From positions 1 through 64,000 of the forward strand of contig NZ_JARVSD010000010.1 of the NCBI RefSeq assembly GCF_030209445.1: a stretch of DNA of 64,000 bases, given 5' to 3'. The notes beneath the pieces are model-generated. The model ran no database searches. It was not told where the DNA came from and saw only the letters and a list, made by a program, of their open reading frames with translations. This DNA comes from Promicromonospora sp. MEB111. Its GTDB lineage: Bacteria; Actinomycetota; Actinomycetes; Actinomycetales; Cellulomonadaceae. This document shows, piece after piece, positions 33,601 to 41,016 of this stretch. Numbering within the stretch: the stretch's first letter is position 1; each line of letters opens with the position of its first letter. The position numbers and the translations under genes were made by a program.

Positions 33601-34069
33601 CCCGCTCGCCGCCTACGCCGACCGGCTCGACCAGCCCGCCCTGGGGGACCAGACGCTGCGCGGCTACCTCACCGGCTCGATCGACGTCGTCCTGCGGCTG
33701 CCGACCGGCCGGTTCGTCGTCGTCGACTACAAGACGAACTTTCTCGGCCCCGCCGTCGCCGACTACTCGCGGGACCGCATGGCCGAGGCCATGCTGCACT
33801 CGCACTACCCGCTGCAGGCCCTGCTGTACGGCGCGGTGCTGCACCGCTACCTGCGCTGGCGGCTGCCCGGCTACGACCCCGGCACCCACCTGGGCGGGGT
33901 GCTCTACCTCTTCGTGCGCGGCATGGCCGGGCCGGACACCCCGGACGCGGGCGGCGCTCCTGGCGCGGTCGGCAGCCCCGCGGGCGTGTTCTCGTGGCAG
34001 CCGCCGCCGGCGCTGCTGGTCGGGCTGTCGGACCTGCTCGCCGGCGTCGCGGGCCCGGAGGCCGCATGA
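30641..34069 (+). CDS. recB: Exodeoxyribonuclease V subunit beta
   Basis: The 1142-residue RecB subunit: 3'-5' UvrD-type helicase plus the nuclease of RecBCD. Walker A is in LLEASAGTGKTFAIG (about 20-35), motif II is VLVDEFQDTDPVQW (about 268), motif III is VGDPKQAIYAFRGGDV (about 310) and GSNWRSD follows. The nuclease metal motif is VVVDYKTNF (about 1025). A low-complexity linker (about 813-865) with Ala-Gly repeats from four GCGGGT units joins helicase and nuclease. Another short tandem repeat near 32205-32236 encodes GGDAGGDAGGEA. Overlaps recC by one base and recD by four. Confidence 0.94.
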   Translation: MDGFDGVFDLAGPLPRDTALLEASAGTGKTFAIGALVTRYVAEGVVPLDQMLVVTFGRAATQELRDRVRGALLRAERTFAAALAGRDTGPVDAVLTALLDVDGAERALRHRRLADALAAFDHATIATIHQFCQLVLRSLGVAGDTEPGAELVESLTELTVEVVDDLYLRRYGSDPEPPPFDRACALKVATAAVEDPRAALADADPDDAVGSARVSFARAVRAEMERRKRRLGILSYDDLLGRLADALDPAAADGGAAVGARMRERWKVVLVDEFQDTDPVQWQVLERAFGTGQPGAQPAAPAARTQAMVLVGDPKQAIYAFRGGDVVAYLDAARGATTRATLGSNWRSDAPLVDTLGVLLGNAALGHDEIVVHPVTAEGGGSRLAGAPHPAPFRLRQVLRDGLPQYKGLVKAAPAREHVATDLAADVAGLLASGATWDGRPLVPGDVAVLVSARTHGRLVQDALAARGVAAVMPGGDVFETPAADEWLTLLEALESPHRSGLVRAAALTPFLGRTAADLVAGGDAGGDAGGEALTARDADTLRGWALLLRHRGVAALLEAAEERGLSSRVLARAEGERLLTDVRHLGQLLHEVSAAESLGLTALLAWFRGERRRTGTAERPRRLDSDAAAVQIVTVHGSKGLQYPVVYLPFGYDNYARPVEIALYHDERGARTIDVSGSGAPWDAHCAAHRAEEDGEELRKLYVALTRAQSQVVAWWAPTSSTPTSGLHRLLFGRTPGTRQVPATQPVKDDTYATRVLGLLQELGGPAAELAVPAAASAPVPADRHAPYEARAFDRTVDTGWRRTSYSGLVAAGEAVAGAGAGAGAGAGVGSEPEAAGTDDEPDAPETDADEPAAPDGAAASPMADLPTGAAFGSLVHAVLEHIDPFAADLRAELLEHVTEQLRWWPVQADPVALADGLLPLHRTPLGPLAGGLTLGEIGRADRLRELTFELPLNGGDLVGGGLGGPAEPRLGDLAPLLRALLPAHDPLAAYADRLDQPALGDQTLRGYLTGSIDVVLRLPTGRFVVVDYKTNFLGPAVADYSRDRMAEAMLHSHYPLQALLYGAVLHRYLRWRLPGYDPGTHLGGVLYLFVRGMAGPDTPDAGGAPGAVGSPAGVFSWQPPPALLVGLSDLLAGVAGPEAA
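33092..33115. repeat. GCGGGT hexanucleotide repeat in recB
   Basis: Four exact GCGGGT units encode the Ala-Gly part of the RecB linker. Copy number should vary freely in frame, changing the linker length only. Confidence 0.8.
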
Positions 34070-35898
34070 CGCCCGCGATCGAGCGCTGGACCAGCGACGA
34101 CCCCCACGACGCCCGCCGGGCGCTCGGCGCGACCGGGCTGCTGCGCACCTTCAACGACGCCGGTGTGCTCACCGCCGCCGACGTGCACGTCGCGCGCCGC
34201 ACGGCCGACGTCGTCGGCGAGGACGACGAGGCCGTGCGGCTCGCCGTCGCGCTCGCGGTGCGCGCGGTACGGCAGGGCTCGGTGTGCGTGGACCTGGGCG
34301 GGTTCGGCGACGGTCCCGACGAGGTGACGCTGCCCTGGCCCGCGGCCGACGGCTGGCTCGACCGGGTGGCCGCGAGCCCGCTGGCCGAGCGTTCGGTGGT
34401 CCGGGCCGACCTCGGCCTGCTCTACCTCGACCGCTACTGGCGCGAGGAGCGGCAGGTGCGCGACGACCTCGCCGCCCGGCTGGTGGCGCCCGCGCCCGCC
34501 GTCGACGACGCCCTCCTGGAGGACAGCGCGGCGCGGCTGTTCCCCGGCGACGCGTACGCCGAGCAGCGCGCCGCGGCGCTGTCCACCGCGCGTCGCCTGA
34601 CCACCGTGCTCACCGGCGGCCCGGGCCGCGGCAAGACGACGACGGTCGCCGGCCTGCTCGCCCTGCTGGCGGAGCAGGCCGAGCACGCCGGCGGACGTCG
34701 CCCGCGCATCGCGCTCGCCGCCCCGACCGGCAAGGCGGCCGCACGGATGCAGGAGGCGGTGGCCGAGGCGCTCGGCGCCCCGCCGAAGGCCGGTGCGCGT
34801 GCGGGGGCCGGGCGGCCCGGGTTCACCGCCGGCGACCGGCGCCGGCTCGACGGCCTCCAGGCGGGCACCCTGCACCGGCTGCTGGGGTGGCGGCCCGGCT
34901 CGACCACCCGGTTCCGGCACGACCGCGCCAACCGCCTGCCGCACGACGTCGTGGTGGTCGACGAGACGTCCATGGTCTCGCTCACGCTCATGGCTCGGCT
35001 GCTGGAGGCCGTGCGCCCCGACGCGCGGCTCGTGCTCGTGGGCGACCCCGACCAGCTCGCGTCCGTCGAGGCCGGTGCCGTGCTCGCCGACCTGGTGGCC
35101 GGGCTCGGGGAGCACGACGACGGCGTCGTGACGGCCCTGCTCACCGACCACCGGTCGGAGAGCTCGGCGATCACGCGACTGGCCGCCGCGATCCAGGACG
35201 GTGACCCGGAGGCGGTGCTCGCGGCGCTGACGGCGGGCGACGGCGTCGTGGAGCTCGTGCACCCCGACGACACGGTGGCGCTGGCCGGCGTCCAGGACGA
35301 GCTGACCCGGCACGCGCTCGACGTGCGGGGCCTGGCGCTGGCCGGGGACGCCGCCGGGGCGGTCGAGCTGGCCGAGCGGCACCGGCTGCTGTGCGCCCAC
35401 CGGGAGGGCCCGTGGGGCGCGGCGCACTGGAACCGGCTGGTCGAGCGCCGGCTCGGCGAGGCCTCCGGCGCCTACCTCGGCGCCGCGGTGGGCGCCGAGT
35501 GGTACGCGGGCCGGCCGGTGCTGATCACCGCGAACGACTACGGCCTGGGCCTGTTCAACGGCGACACCGGGGTGGTGGTCGCCGACGGCGAGAACCTGCG
35601 CGCCCACCTCGCCGGCGGCGCGTCGTTCGCCGTCTCCCGGCTCGGGGACGTCGAGACGCTGCACGCCATGACGGTGCACAAGAGTCAGGGCAGCCAGGCC
35701 GAGACCGTGACGGTGCTGCTGCCGGACGAGACGTCGCCGCTGCTCACGCGCGAGCTGTTCTACACCGCGGTGACCCGGGCGCGCCGTCGGGTTCGGGTGG
35801 TCGGCACGCCGGAGGCGGTGCGGGCGGCGGTGACGCGGCGGGCACGGCGGGCGAGCGGGCTGGCCGTGCGGCTGCGGGGCGACCCGCCGACGGCGTAG
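34066..35898 (+). CDS. recD: Exodeoxyribonuclease V subunit alpha
   Basis: The 610-residue RecD subunit, a 5'-3' SF1B helicase completing RecBCD. Walker A is GGPGRGKTTT (about 184), PTGKAAARMQ follows, Walker B is VVVVDETSMVSL (about 295), GDPDQLASVEAG is motif III, and TVHKSQGSQAETV (about 535) is the late helicase motif, followed by FYTAVTRARRRV. The start overlaps the recB stop in ATGA. Length is normal. The complex would be fully functional on sequence. Confidence 0.94.
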   Translation: MTPAIERWTSDDPHDARRALGATGLLRTFNDAGVLTAADVHVARRTADVVGEDDEAVRLAVALAVRAVRQGSVCVDLGGFGDGPDEVTLPWPAADGWLDRVAASPLAERSVVRADLGLLYLDRYWREERQVRDDLAARLVAPAPAVDDALLEDSAARLFPGDAYAEQRAAALSTARRLTTVLTGGPGRGKTTTVAGLLALLAEQAEHAGGRRPRIALAAPTGKAAARMQEAVAEALGAPPKAGARAGAGRPGFTAGDRRRLDGLQAGTLHRLLGWRPGSTTRFRHDRANRLPHDVVVVDETSMVSLTLMARLLEAVRPDARLVLVGDPDQLASVEAGAVLADLVAGLGEHDDGVVTALLTDHRSESSAITRLAAAIQDGDPEAVLAALTAGDGVVELVHPDDTVALAGVQDELTRHALDVRGLALAGDAAGAVELAERHRLLCAHREGPWGAAHWNRLVERRLGEASGAYLGAAVGAEWYAGRPVLITANDYGLGLFNGDTGVVVADGENLRAHLAGGASFAVSRLGDVETLHAMTVHKSQGSQAETVTVLLPDETSPLLTRELFYTAVTRARRRVRVVGTPEAVRAAVTRRARRASGLAVRLRGDPPTA

Positions 35899-35925
35899 GC
35901 ACGCGGGGGAGGGCCCCGCGCAGGA

Positions 35926-38900
35926 TCAGGCGTGCTTCCGGACGGCCAGCACGTGCACCCGCCGTGCCTCGACGACGACGGACGTCGCGTCGCACGCCTC
36001 CGCGAGGACGGCGGCGCGCGCGGCCTCGTCCGTCGCCTCCTGGGTCTTGCCCAGCCGGAGGTGCGCGCTCGCCAGGTGGGCACGTGCCCGGGCCTCCCAC
36101 GACCGGTAGCCGTGTGCGGTCGCCAGCGCTGCGGCGTCGGTCAGGATGGCTGCTGCCTCGGCGGTGTGCCCGCTGGCCAGGAGGCTCATGCCCAGGCCGT
36201 CACCGGTGATGACCTGTGCCCTGGGGTCGTTCAGCCGGGATGCGGCGGCGTGTGCCTCGCGGGCGGTCTCGACCGCTTCGGTGGGCCGGCCGGTCTGGGC
36301 GAGGAGCCTGCCGAGCTCGTCCAGCGTGGAGAGCTCCCCGCGGGTGTGGCCGCGTCGGCGGAATCCGCGGAGGACGTCGTTGAGCTGGGCCTCCGCGGTC
36401 CCGGTGTCGCCGAGGAGCCGCAGGGCGCTGGCGAGGTTGCCGCGGATCGTCAGGTCGGCCACCTCGCGCTTGTTGCCCTCGCTGATGCGCAGCGCGGCGC
36501 GGAACGAGTCGGCGGAACGGACGAGCTCGCCCTGTTCCAGGTAGGTCATGCCGAGCCCGTTCAGGGCGAGGGCGCGGGTCTGGCTCTCGGGCTCGGTCTG
36601 GGACAGCGTCTGCTCGAAACAGGCCGTGGCCTCGACGAGCCGGCCGGCCTCGTAGTGCTCCCAGCCCACGTTGTGCGCCAGGTAGGCGACGGCGTCGGTC
36701 CAGCCGCAGAGCTCGGCGAGGCGGGTCGCGCGGACGGTGTCCGCGTGCGAGTCGTCGATGCGTCCGTGCGCCCAGTGGGCGTAGCTGCGGGAGATGTACA
36801 TCGCCGCACGTGCCTGGTCGTCGCCGGTCCGGACGGCCGCCCCGAGGCCGGCTTCGGCCAGGTGCTCCCAGCTGTCGAACCGGCGGAGCAGGAGGTATCC
36901 GCGGAGCTGGTCGACGAGCCGCCAGACGTCGGGACCACGATCGGGGTCGTCGGCCGACGAGGTCGCCAGGGCCAGCATCGACGGGTACTCCAGGTCCATC
37001 CATCTCATGGCGGCGTCCTCGTCGCCGAACACCGCGGTGCGGTCCGGGTGGCCGGTCAGCCGGAGCAGGTGCGGGTGGATCCAGTCGACGGCCGCGGTGG
37101 CCCGGTCGAGGTACCAGCGCCGGAGGCGGCTCTCGGCGTCGGGGACGCGGTCGGCCGTGGTGAGCTTGCGCCGGGCGAACAGCCGCAGCAGGTCGTGGCT
37201 GCGGAACCGGTCGGCGGCGTGCTCGGTCAGCATGTTCGCGTCGAGCAGCTCGTCCAGCGCACGGGCAGCCGTCCCGTCGCCCACCAGCACCTCCGTCGCC
37301 TCCGTGCCGAAGTCGATGCCGGGGTGGAGCGACGACATCCGGAACACGCGTTGCGCCGTGCGGGAGAGCTCCGTGTAGCTGAGCTCGAAGCTGTTCCAGA
37401 GGCTCGACGTCCCCACGGCGAGGTGGTCCAGACGGTCCTGCCCGTCCTGGAGCCGGTGCACCAGGTCCGCCGGCACGAGCTGCCGCCGGCTCCGCAGCTG
37501 CGCGGCCGTGATCTGCAGGGCGAGCGGGAGGTCGCTGCACAGGCGCGCCAGCTCGTCGAGAACCGCCGCGTCGCCCCCGTCCGACGTCGTCGTCGCGGCC
37601 GCCAGCAGACGGACCGAGTCGGTGCGGTCGAGCACGTCCAGGCGGACCAGGACGGCGCTGTCGAGCTCGGGCAGCAGACTTCTGCTGGTCACGAGCACGT
37701 CGCTGTCGCCGAGGCCCGGGATGAGCGGGCGTACCTGGGCCGCGTCCCGGGCGTTGTCGAGCACGATCAGCATCTTCCGGTCCGCGAGCCGGCTGCGGAA
37801 CAGTGACGCCGCCTCGGGCAGGTCCGCGGGCGGCGTCCCGGGGCCCGTGGCACGCAGGAAGCGCTGCAGGATCTCCAGGGGCGGGACGGGAACACCCGCG
37901 GCGTCCTGCAGGTCGGCGAACAGCTGACCGTCGGGATACCGGTCGTGCGTCTCGTGCGCCACGGACAGGCACAGGGCGGTCTTCCCGACGCCTGCGGCGC
38001 CGCTGACCACGACGGGCACGTTGCCGCCCTCAGGGCCGCGGTCGAGCGCCGCCGTGATGCCGGAACGCTCGTCCGTGCGTCCCACCAGGCGCGGCGGAGC
38101 CGCGGGAACCTGCCAGGGGACCGAGGCCGCGGCGGCGGACTCGTCCGTCCAGCGCTGCCGCAGCGCGTCCAGGTGCGCGGTGCGCAGCCGCTCCCCGGGG
38201 TCCACGCCGAGCTCGGTGGAGAGTGCGCGCCGCGTGGACTCGTACCGGCCGAACGCCTCCGCCTGGCGTCCCGCCGCGGCGAGCGTCTGGATCAGCGACG
38301 ACTGGACCACCTCGTCGAGCGGGCGGCGGTCCGCCATGGTCGTGAGCGGCACGACGGCGTCCTCGGGCACGCCGAGCTCACGGGTGATCCTCGCGTACGA
38401 CAGCAGCGCCGCGACGTACTCCTCCTCGATCGCCGCGATCCGGTCCGGTGACGTCACGAGGTCCGGGTCCGGACCACCGCGCCACAGCGAGACGGCGGCA
38501 GCGAGGGCCTCCTTCGCGCCGCTCGTCGCCCCTGAGCGTTGCGCATGCCCGGCGAGCTCGCGGAACGTGAGCAGGTCGAGCTGGTCGGCCGGGACGAGGA
38601 GCCGGATACCGGCGCGGTCCTGCTCCACGACGGGCTGCCGGTCGTCGGAGTCCTCCAGCAGGCGACGCAGGCGGGTGAGGTGGATGTTCAGGGCCGCTGT
38701 CGTGGTCGAGGTCTCGCCCGGCCAGAGTGCTGCCACGAGCACCTCGCGGGGTACGGGCGACCCCGCGGCGACCGCCAGCTCGGCGAGCAGCACCTGCTGC
38801 ATCCGGGACCGCAGGGGGATCCGTGCCTCACCCCGATGCAGCAGCAACGGCCCGAGAACACCGATGTGCACGGTTCCGGGACCCGCCGTCGTGCCACCGG

Positions 38901-39162
38901 ACCGGGACCGTACGAGCGCCTCGTCGAACCGCTCGCGCAGCCGGTCTGCCTCCGGGCCGGCGAGCCCGAGGGCCGCGATCAGGGCGGCGACGGACTCCCG
39001 TCGGGGACGGCGGCTGCGCCCCTGCTCGATGTCCCGGACCGAGGCGAGACTCACCCCGGAAGCCCCGGCGAGCTCGCGCTGGGTCAGCCCGCCGGCCTCT
39101 CGATGCCGGCGGAGCAGATCGCCTGCTGAGTCCCGGACCCTCTCGACATCGGACGACGGCAC
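35926..39162 (-). CDS. XRE-SARP-NB-ARC-TPR regulator, AfsR-like
   Basis: A 1078-residue transcription regulator. From the N-terminus: an XRE-type HTH (about 15-75; LTQRELAGASGVSLASVRDI), an OmpR-like winged helix of SARP type (about 100-180; TAALNIHLTRLRRLLED), a bacterial transcriptional activator domain (about 190-345), an NB-ARC ATPase (about 360-640; Walker A SGAAGVGKTA, then LIVLDNARDA), and a TPR C-terminus (about 780-1070). Such proteins switch on metabolite or developmental genes. The extra XRE domain is uncommon in classical SARPs. GTG start, 6 bases after TATGAT. The nearest same-strand gene upstream is an NlpC/P60 hydrolase. Confidence 0.9.
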   Translation of the reverse strand: MPSSDVERVRDSAGDLLRRHREAGGLTQRELAGASGVSLASVRDIEQGRSRRPRRESVAALIAALGLAGPEADRLRERFDEALVRSRSGGTTAGPGTVHIGVLGPLLLHRGEARIPLRSRMQQVLLAELAVAAGSPVPREVLVAALWPGETSTTTAALNIHLTRLRRLLEDSDDRQPVVEQDRAGIRLLVPADQLDLLTFRELAGHAQRSGATSGAKEALAAAVSLWRGGPDPDLVTSPDRIAAIEEEYVAALLSYARITRELGVPEDAVVPLTTMADRRPLDEVVQSSLIQTLAAAGRQAEAFGRYESTRRALSTELGVDPGERLRTAHLDALRQRWTDESAAAASVPWQVPAAPPRLVGRTDERSGITAALDRGPEGGNVPVVVSGAAGVGKTALCLSVAHETHDRYPDGQLFADLQDAAGVPVPPLEILQRFLRATGPGTPPADLPEAASLFRSRLADRKMLIVLDNARDAAQVRPLIPGLGDSDVLVTSRSLLPELDSAVLVRLDVLDRTDSVRLLAAATTTSDGGDAAVLDELARLCSDLPLALQITAAQLRSRRQLVPADLVHRLQDGQDRLDHLAVGTSSLWNSFELSYTELSRTAQRVFRMSSLHPGIDFGTEATEVLVGDGTAARALDELLDANMLTEHAADRFRSHDLLRLFARRKLTTADRVPDAESRLRRWYLDRATAAVDWIHPHLLRLTGHPDRTAVFGDEDAAMRWMDLEYPSMLALATSSADDPDRGPDVWRLVDQLRGYLLLRRFDSWEHLAEAGLGAAVRTGDDQARAAMYISRSYAHWAHGRIDDSHADTVRATRLAELCGWTDAVAYLAHNVGWEHYEAGRLVEATACFEQTLSQTEPESQTRALALNGLGMTYLEQGELVRSADSFRAALRISEGNKREVADLTIRGNLASALRLLGDTGTAEAQLNDVLRGFRRRGHTRGELSTLDELGRLLAQTGRPTEAVETAREAHAAASRLNDPRAQVITGDGLGMSLLASGHTAEAAAILTDAAALATAHGYRSWEARARAHLASAHLRLGKTQEATDEAARAAVLAEACDATSVVVEARRVHVLAVRKHA

Positions 39163-39168
39163 GCCGTG

Positions 39169-39174
39169 ATCATA
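39169..39174 (-). promoter_or_regulatory. Leaderless-type -10 box TATGAT
   Basis: TATGAT on the minus strand ends 6 bases before the GTG of the SARP regulator. It falls in the 21-base gap to the upstream gene, so the regulator can be transcribed on its own. Confidence 0.55.
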
Positions 39175-39183
39175 GGCGACGGC

Positions 39184-40065
39184 TCAGGCGGCCCACCCCA
39201 CGGCACCGAGGATGCGGTACGCGCCCACGCGAGAGTTCACCCAGTCGGCGTGGAAGCCGACCGGAGTGCCCGTCCGGTGGGCGTCGAAGACGGTCCCGTC
39301 GCCGGCGTAGAACGCGACGTGCGTGATGTTGCCGGTGTACTCGCCGTCGGCGTCGTAGAAGATCAGGTCACCCTCCTTGAGCTCGGAGTAGGGCACCTGC
39401 TGGGCGTAGATCCTGTCCTGGCCGGTGTGCGTCCGGGCCCAGTCGTACATCGCCTGCGACGAGCGCACCGGCCACCCGGGGAAGTCGGCCACCTCGTCGT
39501 AGGACGCGTACACGAGCCCCGAGCAGTCGTAGGCCGGGCCGTCCCCGCCGGTCCCGGAGAACGGTGCGCCTTCCTTCTCGAACGCGTTCCGGAGCCCGAG
39601 GCCGGACCAGTTGTACAGGTTCGCGTACCGCGTGCACAGGGTGCCCTCGGCCGTCGTGCCGTTGGAGACCTCGATGTTCAGGTGGTTGATCGTACCGATG
39701 GTCCCCGGGTTCCAGTCGTTCTCGCCGTACCAGGAGCTGAAGCCCTCGCCGGCCGTGCGGGCGTGGGTGACCGTGCCGTCGTCGAAGACGTAGTCGGCGG
39801 TCACGCCGTTCCCGGTCACCGCGGAGATCTTCAGGACCGGGCTCCGGCCGTCGGCGGCGGTGTCGCGCAACCGGTACCGGAGCGACACGCCGTCCGCGCC
39901 CCAGGTGACCTGGATCGCCGCCTCGGCGTTCCCGCAGCCGACCACGATCTCCTGACCGGGGGCCGAGAAGGGCGCCGCCTCGGCCGCCTGCGCTGCCGGC
40001 GCGACGGCAGCAAGGCACCAGAAGGCGGTCACGAAGGCCACGATTCCGCTCACCAGTCTGCGCAT
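39184..40065 (-). CDS. Exported NlpC/P60 peptidoglycan hydrolase
   Basis: A 293-residue secreted protein, probably cutting peptide stems of the cell wall. The signal peptide (about 1-28) ends in APAAQA. The N-terminal half (about 35-165) is a beta-rich domain I do not recognise. The NlpC/P60 domain carries Cys181 in YDCSGLVYASYDEV, His249 in ITHVAFYAGDG and a second His in VFDAHRTG, so the catalytic set is present. ATG 40065 is chosen because the signal peptide starts there. Only 21 bases separate it from the SARP regulator. Confidence 0.87.
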   Translation of the reverse strand: MRRLVSGIVAFVTAFWCLAAVAPAAQAAEAAPFSAPGQEIVVGCGNAEAAIQVTWGADGVSLRYRLRDTAADGRSPVLKISAVTGNGVTADYVFDDGTVTHARTAGEGFSSWYGENDWNPGTIGTINHLNIEVSNGTTAEGTLCTRYANLYNWSGLGLRNAFEKEGAPFSGTGGDGPAYDCSGLVYASYDEVADFPGWPVRSSQAMYDWARTHTGQDRIYAQQVPYSELKEGDLIFYDADGEYTGNITHVAFYAGDGTVFDAHRTGTPVGFHADWVNSRVGAYRILGAVGWAA

Positions 40066-40187
40066 GGCTCTTCCGTCCCGGTTCTCGAGTGGGTTCCTCG
40101 CGGTTCCTCTGACACCGATGAAGGTAGGAACCCGACTCGACAACCGGCTTTCCGTACCCCGCCCGTACGTTCGGGCTGGTTCGCCGC

Positions 40188-40193
40188 TATCGT
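40188..40193 (+). promoter_or_regulatory. Leaderless-type -10 box TATCGT
   Basis: TATCGT ends 6 bases before the GTG at 40200. Confidence 0.5.
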
Positions 40194-40199
40194 TCCGCC

Positions 40200-40940
40200 G
40201 TGAGCCTGCTCTGGATCGTCGTCGGAGCGGCCCTGATCCTCGATGCCGTGATCGTGTCGTTCACGAGCAGCCTCAGCTCCGGCGTCGTCGCGACGTTCGT
40301 GCTCGGTGTCCTCTACCTGCTCCACGGTCTCCACCGGGACCGGACCCGGGCGGGAACACGGAGAAGCCTGTTCCGGTGGGTCAAGGTCTTCGTCCCGGTC
40401 GCCACTGCCCTGGTGCTCGTCCTCTTCGCATCCATCGCGTCTCTCGGCAGGACGGACACCGTCTCGCACCAGGAGGACGCCGTCATCGTCCTCGGGGCCG
40501 CGCTGAAGGGCGAGGAGGTGACGCCGTCGCTCCGCTCCCGGCTGGACGCGGCCGTCGGGTACTCCGTCGCGAACCCGGACGCCGTCATCGTCGTCGCCGG
40601 AGGTCAAGGGCCTGGGGAGTCCGTCACCGAGGCGCTCGCGATGGAGCGGTACCTGATCTCGCACGGGGTCTCGGAGGACCGGATCATCCGGGAGAGCCGG
40701 TCGACCAGCACCTACGAGAACTTCGTCCTCACGAAGGGGCTCCTGGACGCGCACTTCGATGCGGACTACACCACGGCCTTCATCACGAGTGACTACCACG
40801 TGTTCCGGGCCGGCGAGATCGCCGAGGAAGCGGGCATCGGCAGCACTCACGTGCACGCGGACACGCCGTGGTACGAGATCCCCGTCGACTACGTCAGGGA
40901 ATCCCTGGCGATCACGAAGTTCGTCCTGACGGGGCGGTGA
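40200..40940 (+). CDS. YdcF/SanA-like (DUF218) membrane protein
   Basis: A 246-residue protein with two or three N-terminal membrane segments (about 5-45 and 65-82) and a DUF218 domain. Typical motifs are AVIVLGAALKGEEVT, VVAGGQGPGESVTEA, STSTYENF and FITSDYHVFRA. Family members act at the envelope and are linked to peptidoglycan precursor or vancomycin barrier phenotypes, but the reaction is not settled. GTG start fixed by the TATCGT box. Confidence 0.85.
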   Translation: MSLLWIVVGAALILDAVIVSFTSSLSSGVVATFVLGVLYLLHGLHRDRTRAGTRRSLFRWVKVFVPVATALVLVLFASIASLGRTDTVSHQEDAVIVLGAALKGEEVTPSLRSRLDAAVGYSVANPDAVIVVAGGQGPGESVTEALAMERYLISHGVSEDRIIRESRSTSTYENFVLTKGLLDAHFDADYTTAFITSDYHVFRAGEIAEEAGIGSTHVHADTPWYEIPVDYVRESLAITKFVLTGR

Positions 40941-40954
40941 TCACCAACAGTTAA

Positions 40955-40983
40955 TTGACAGTGACAAAAAAAGACGGTTGAGT
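40955..40983 (+). promoter_or_regulatory. Promoter of the alpha-galactosidase locus
   Basis: A perfect TTGACA -35 (40955-40960), a 17-bp A-rich spacer and TTGAGT as -10 (40978-40983). The A7 run in the spacer is exceptional in this GC-rich DNA. A GGTGATCACC palindrome lies just upstream at 40936. Confidence 0.6.
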
Positions 40984-41016
40984 GTCCGCACCAGCAACGA
41001 CGCCGGAGGGGCACTC

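Noticed and set aside
30368-33889. 1173-codon minus-strand frame opposite recB
   Set aside because: Repetitive Arg/Gly/Val composition and no motif; recB on the plus strand is well supported.
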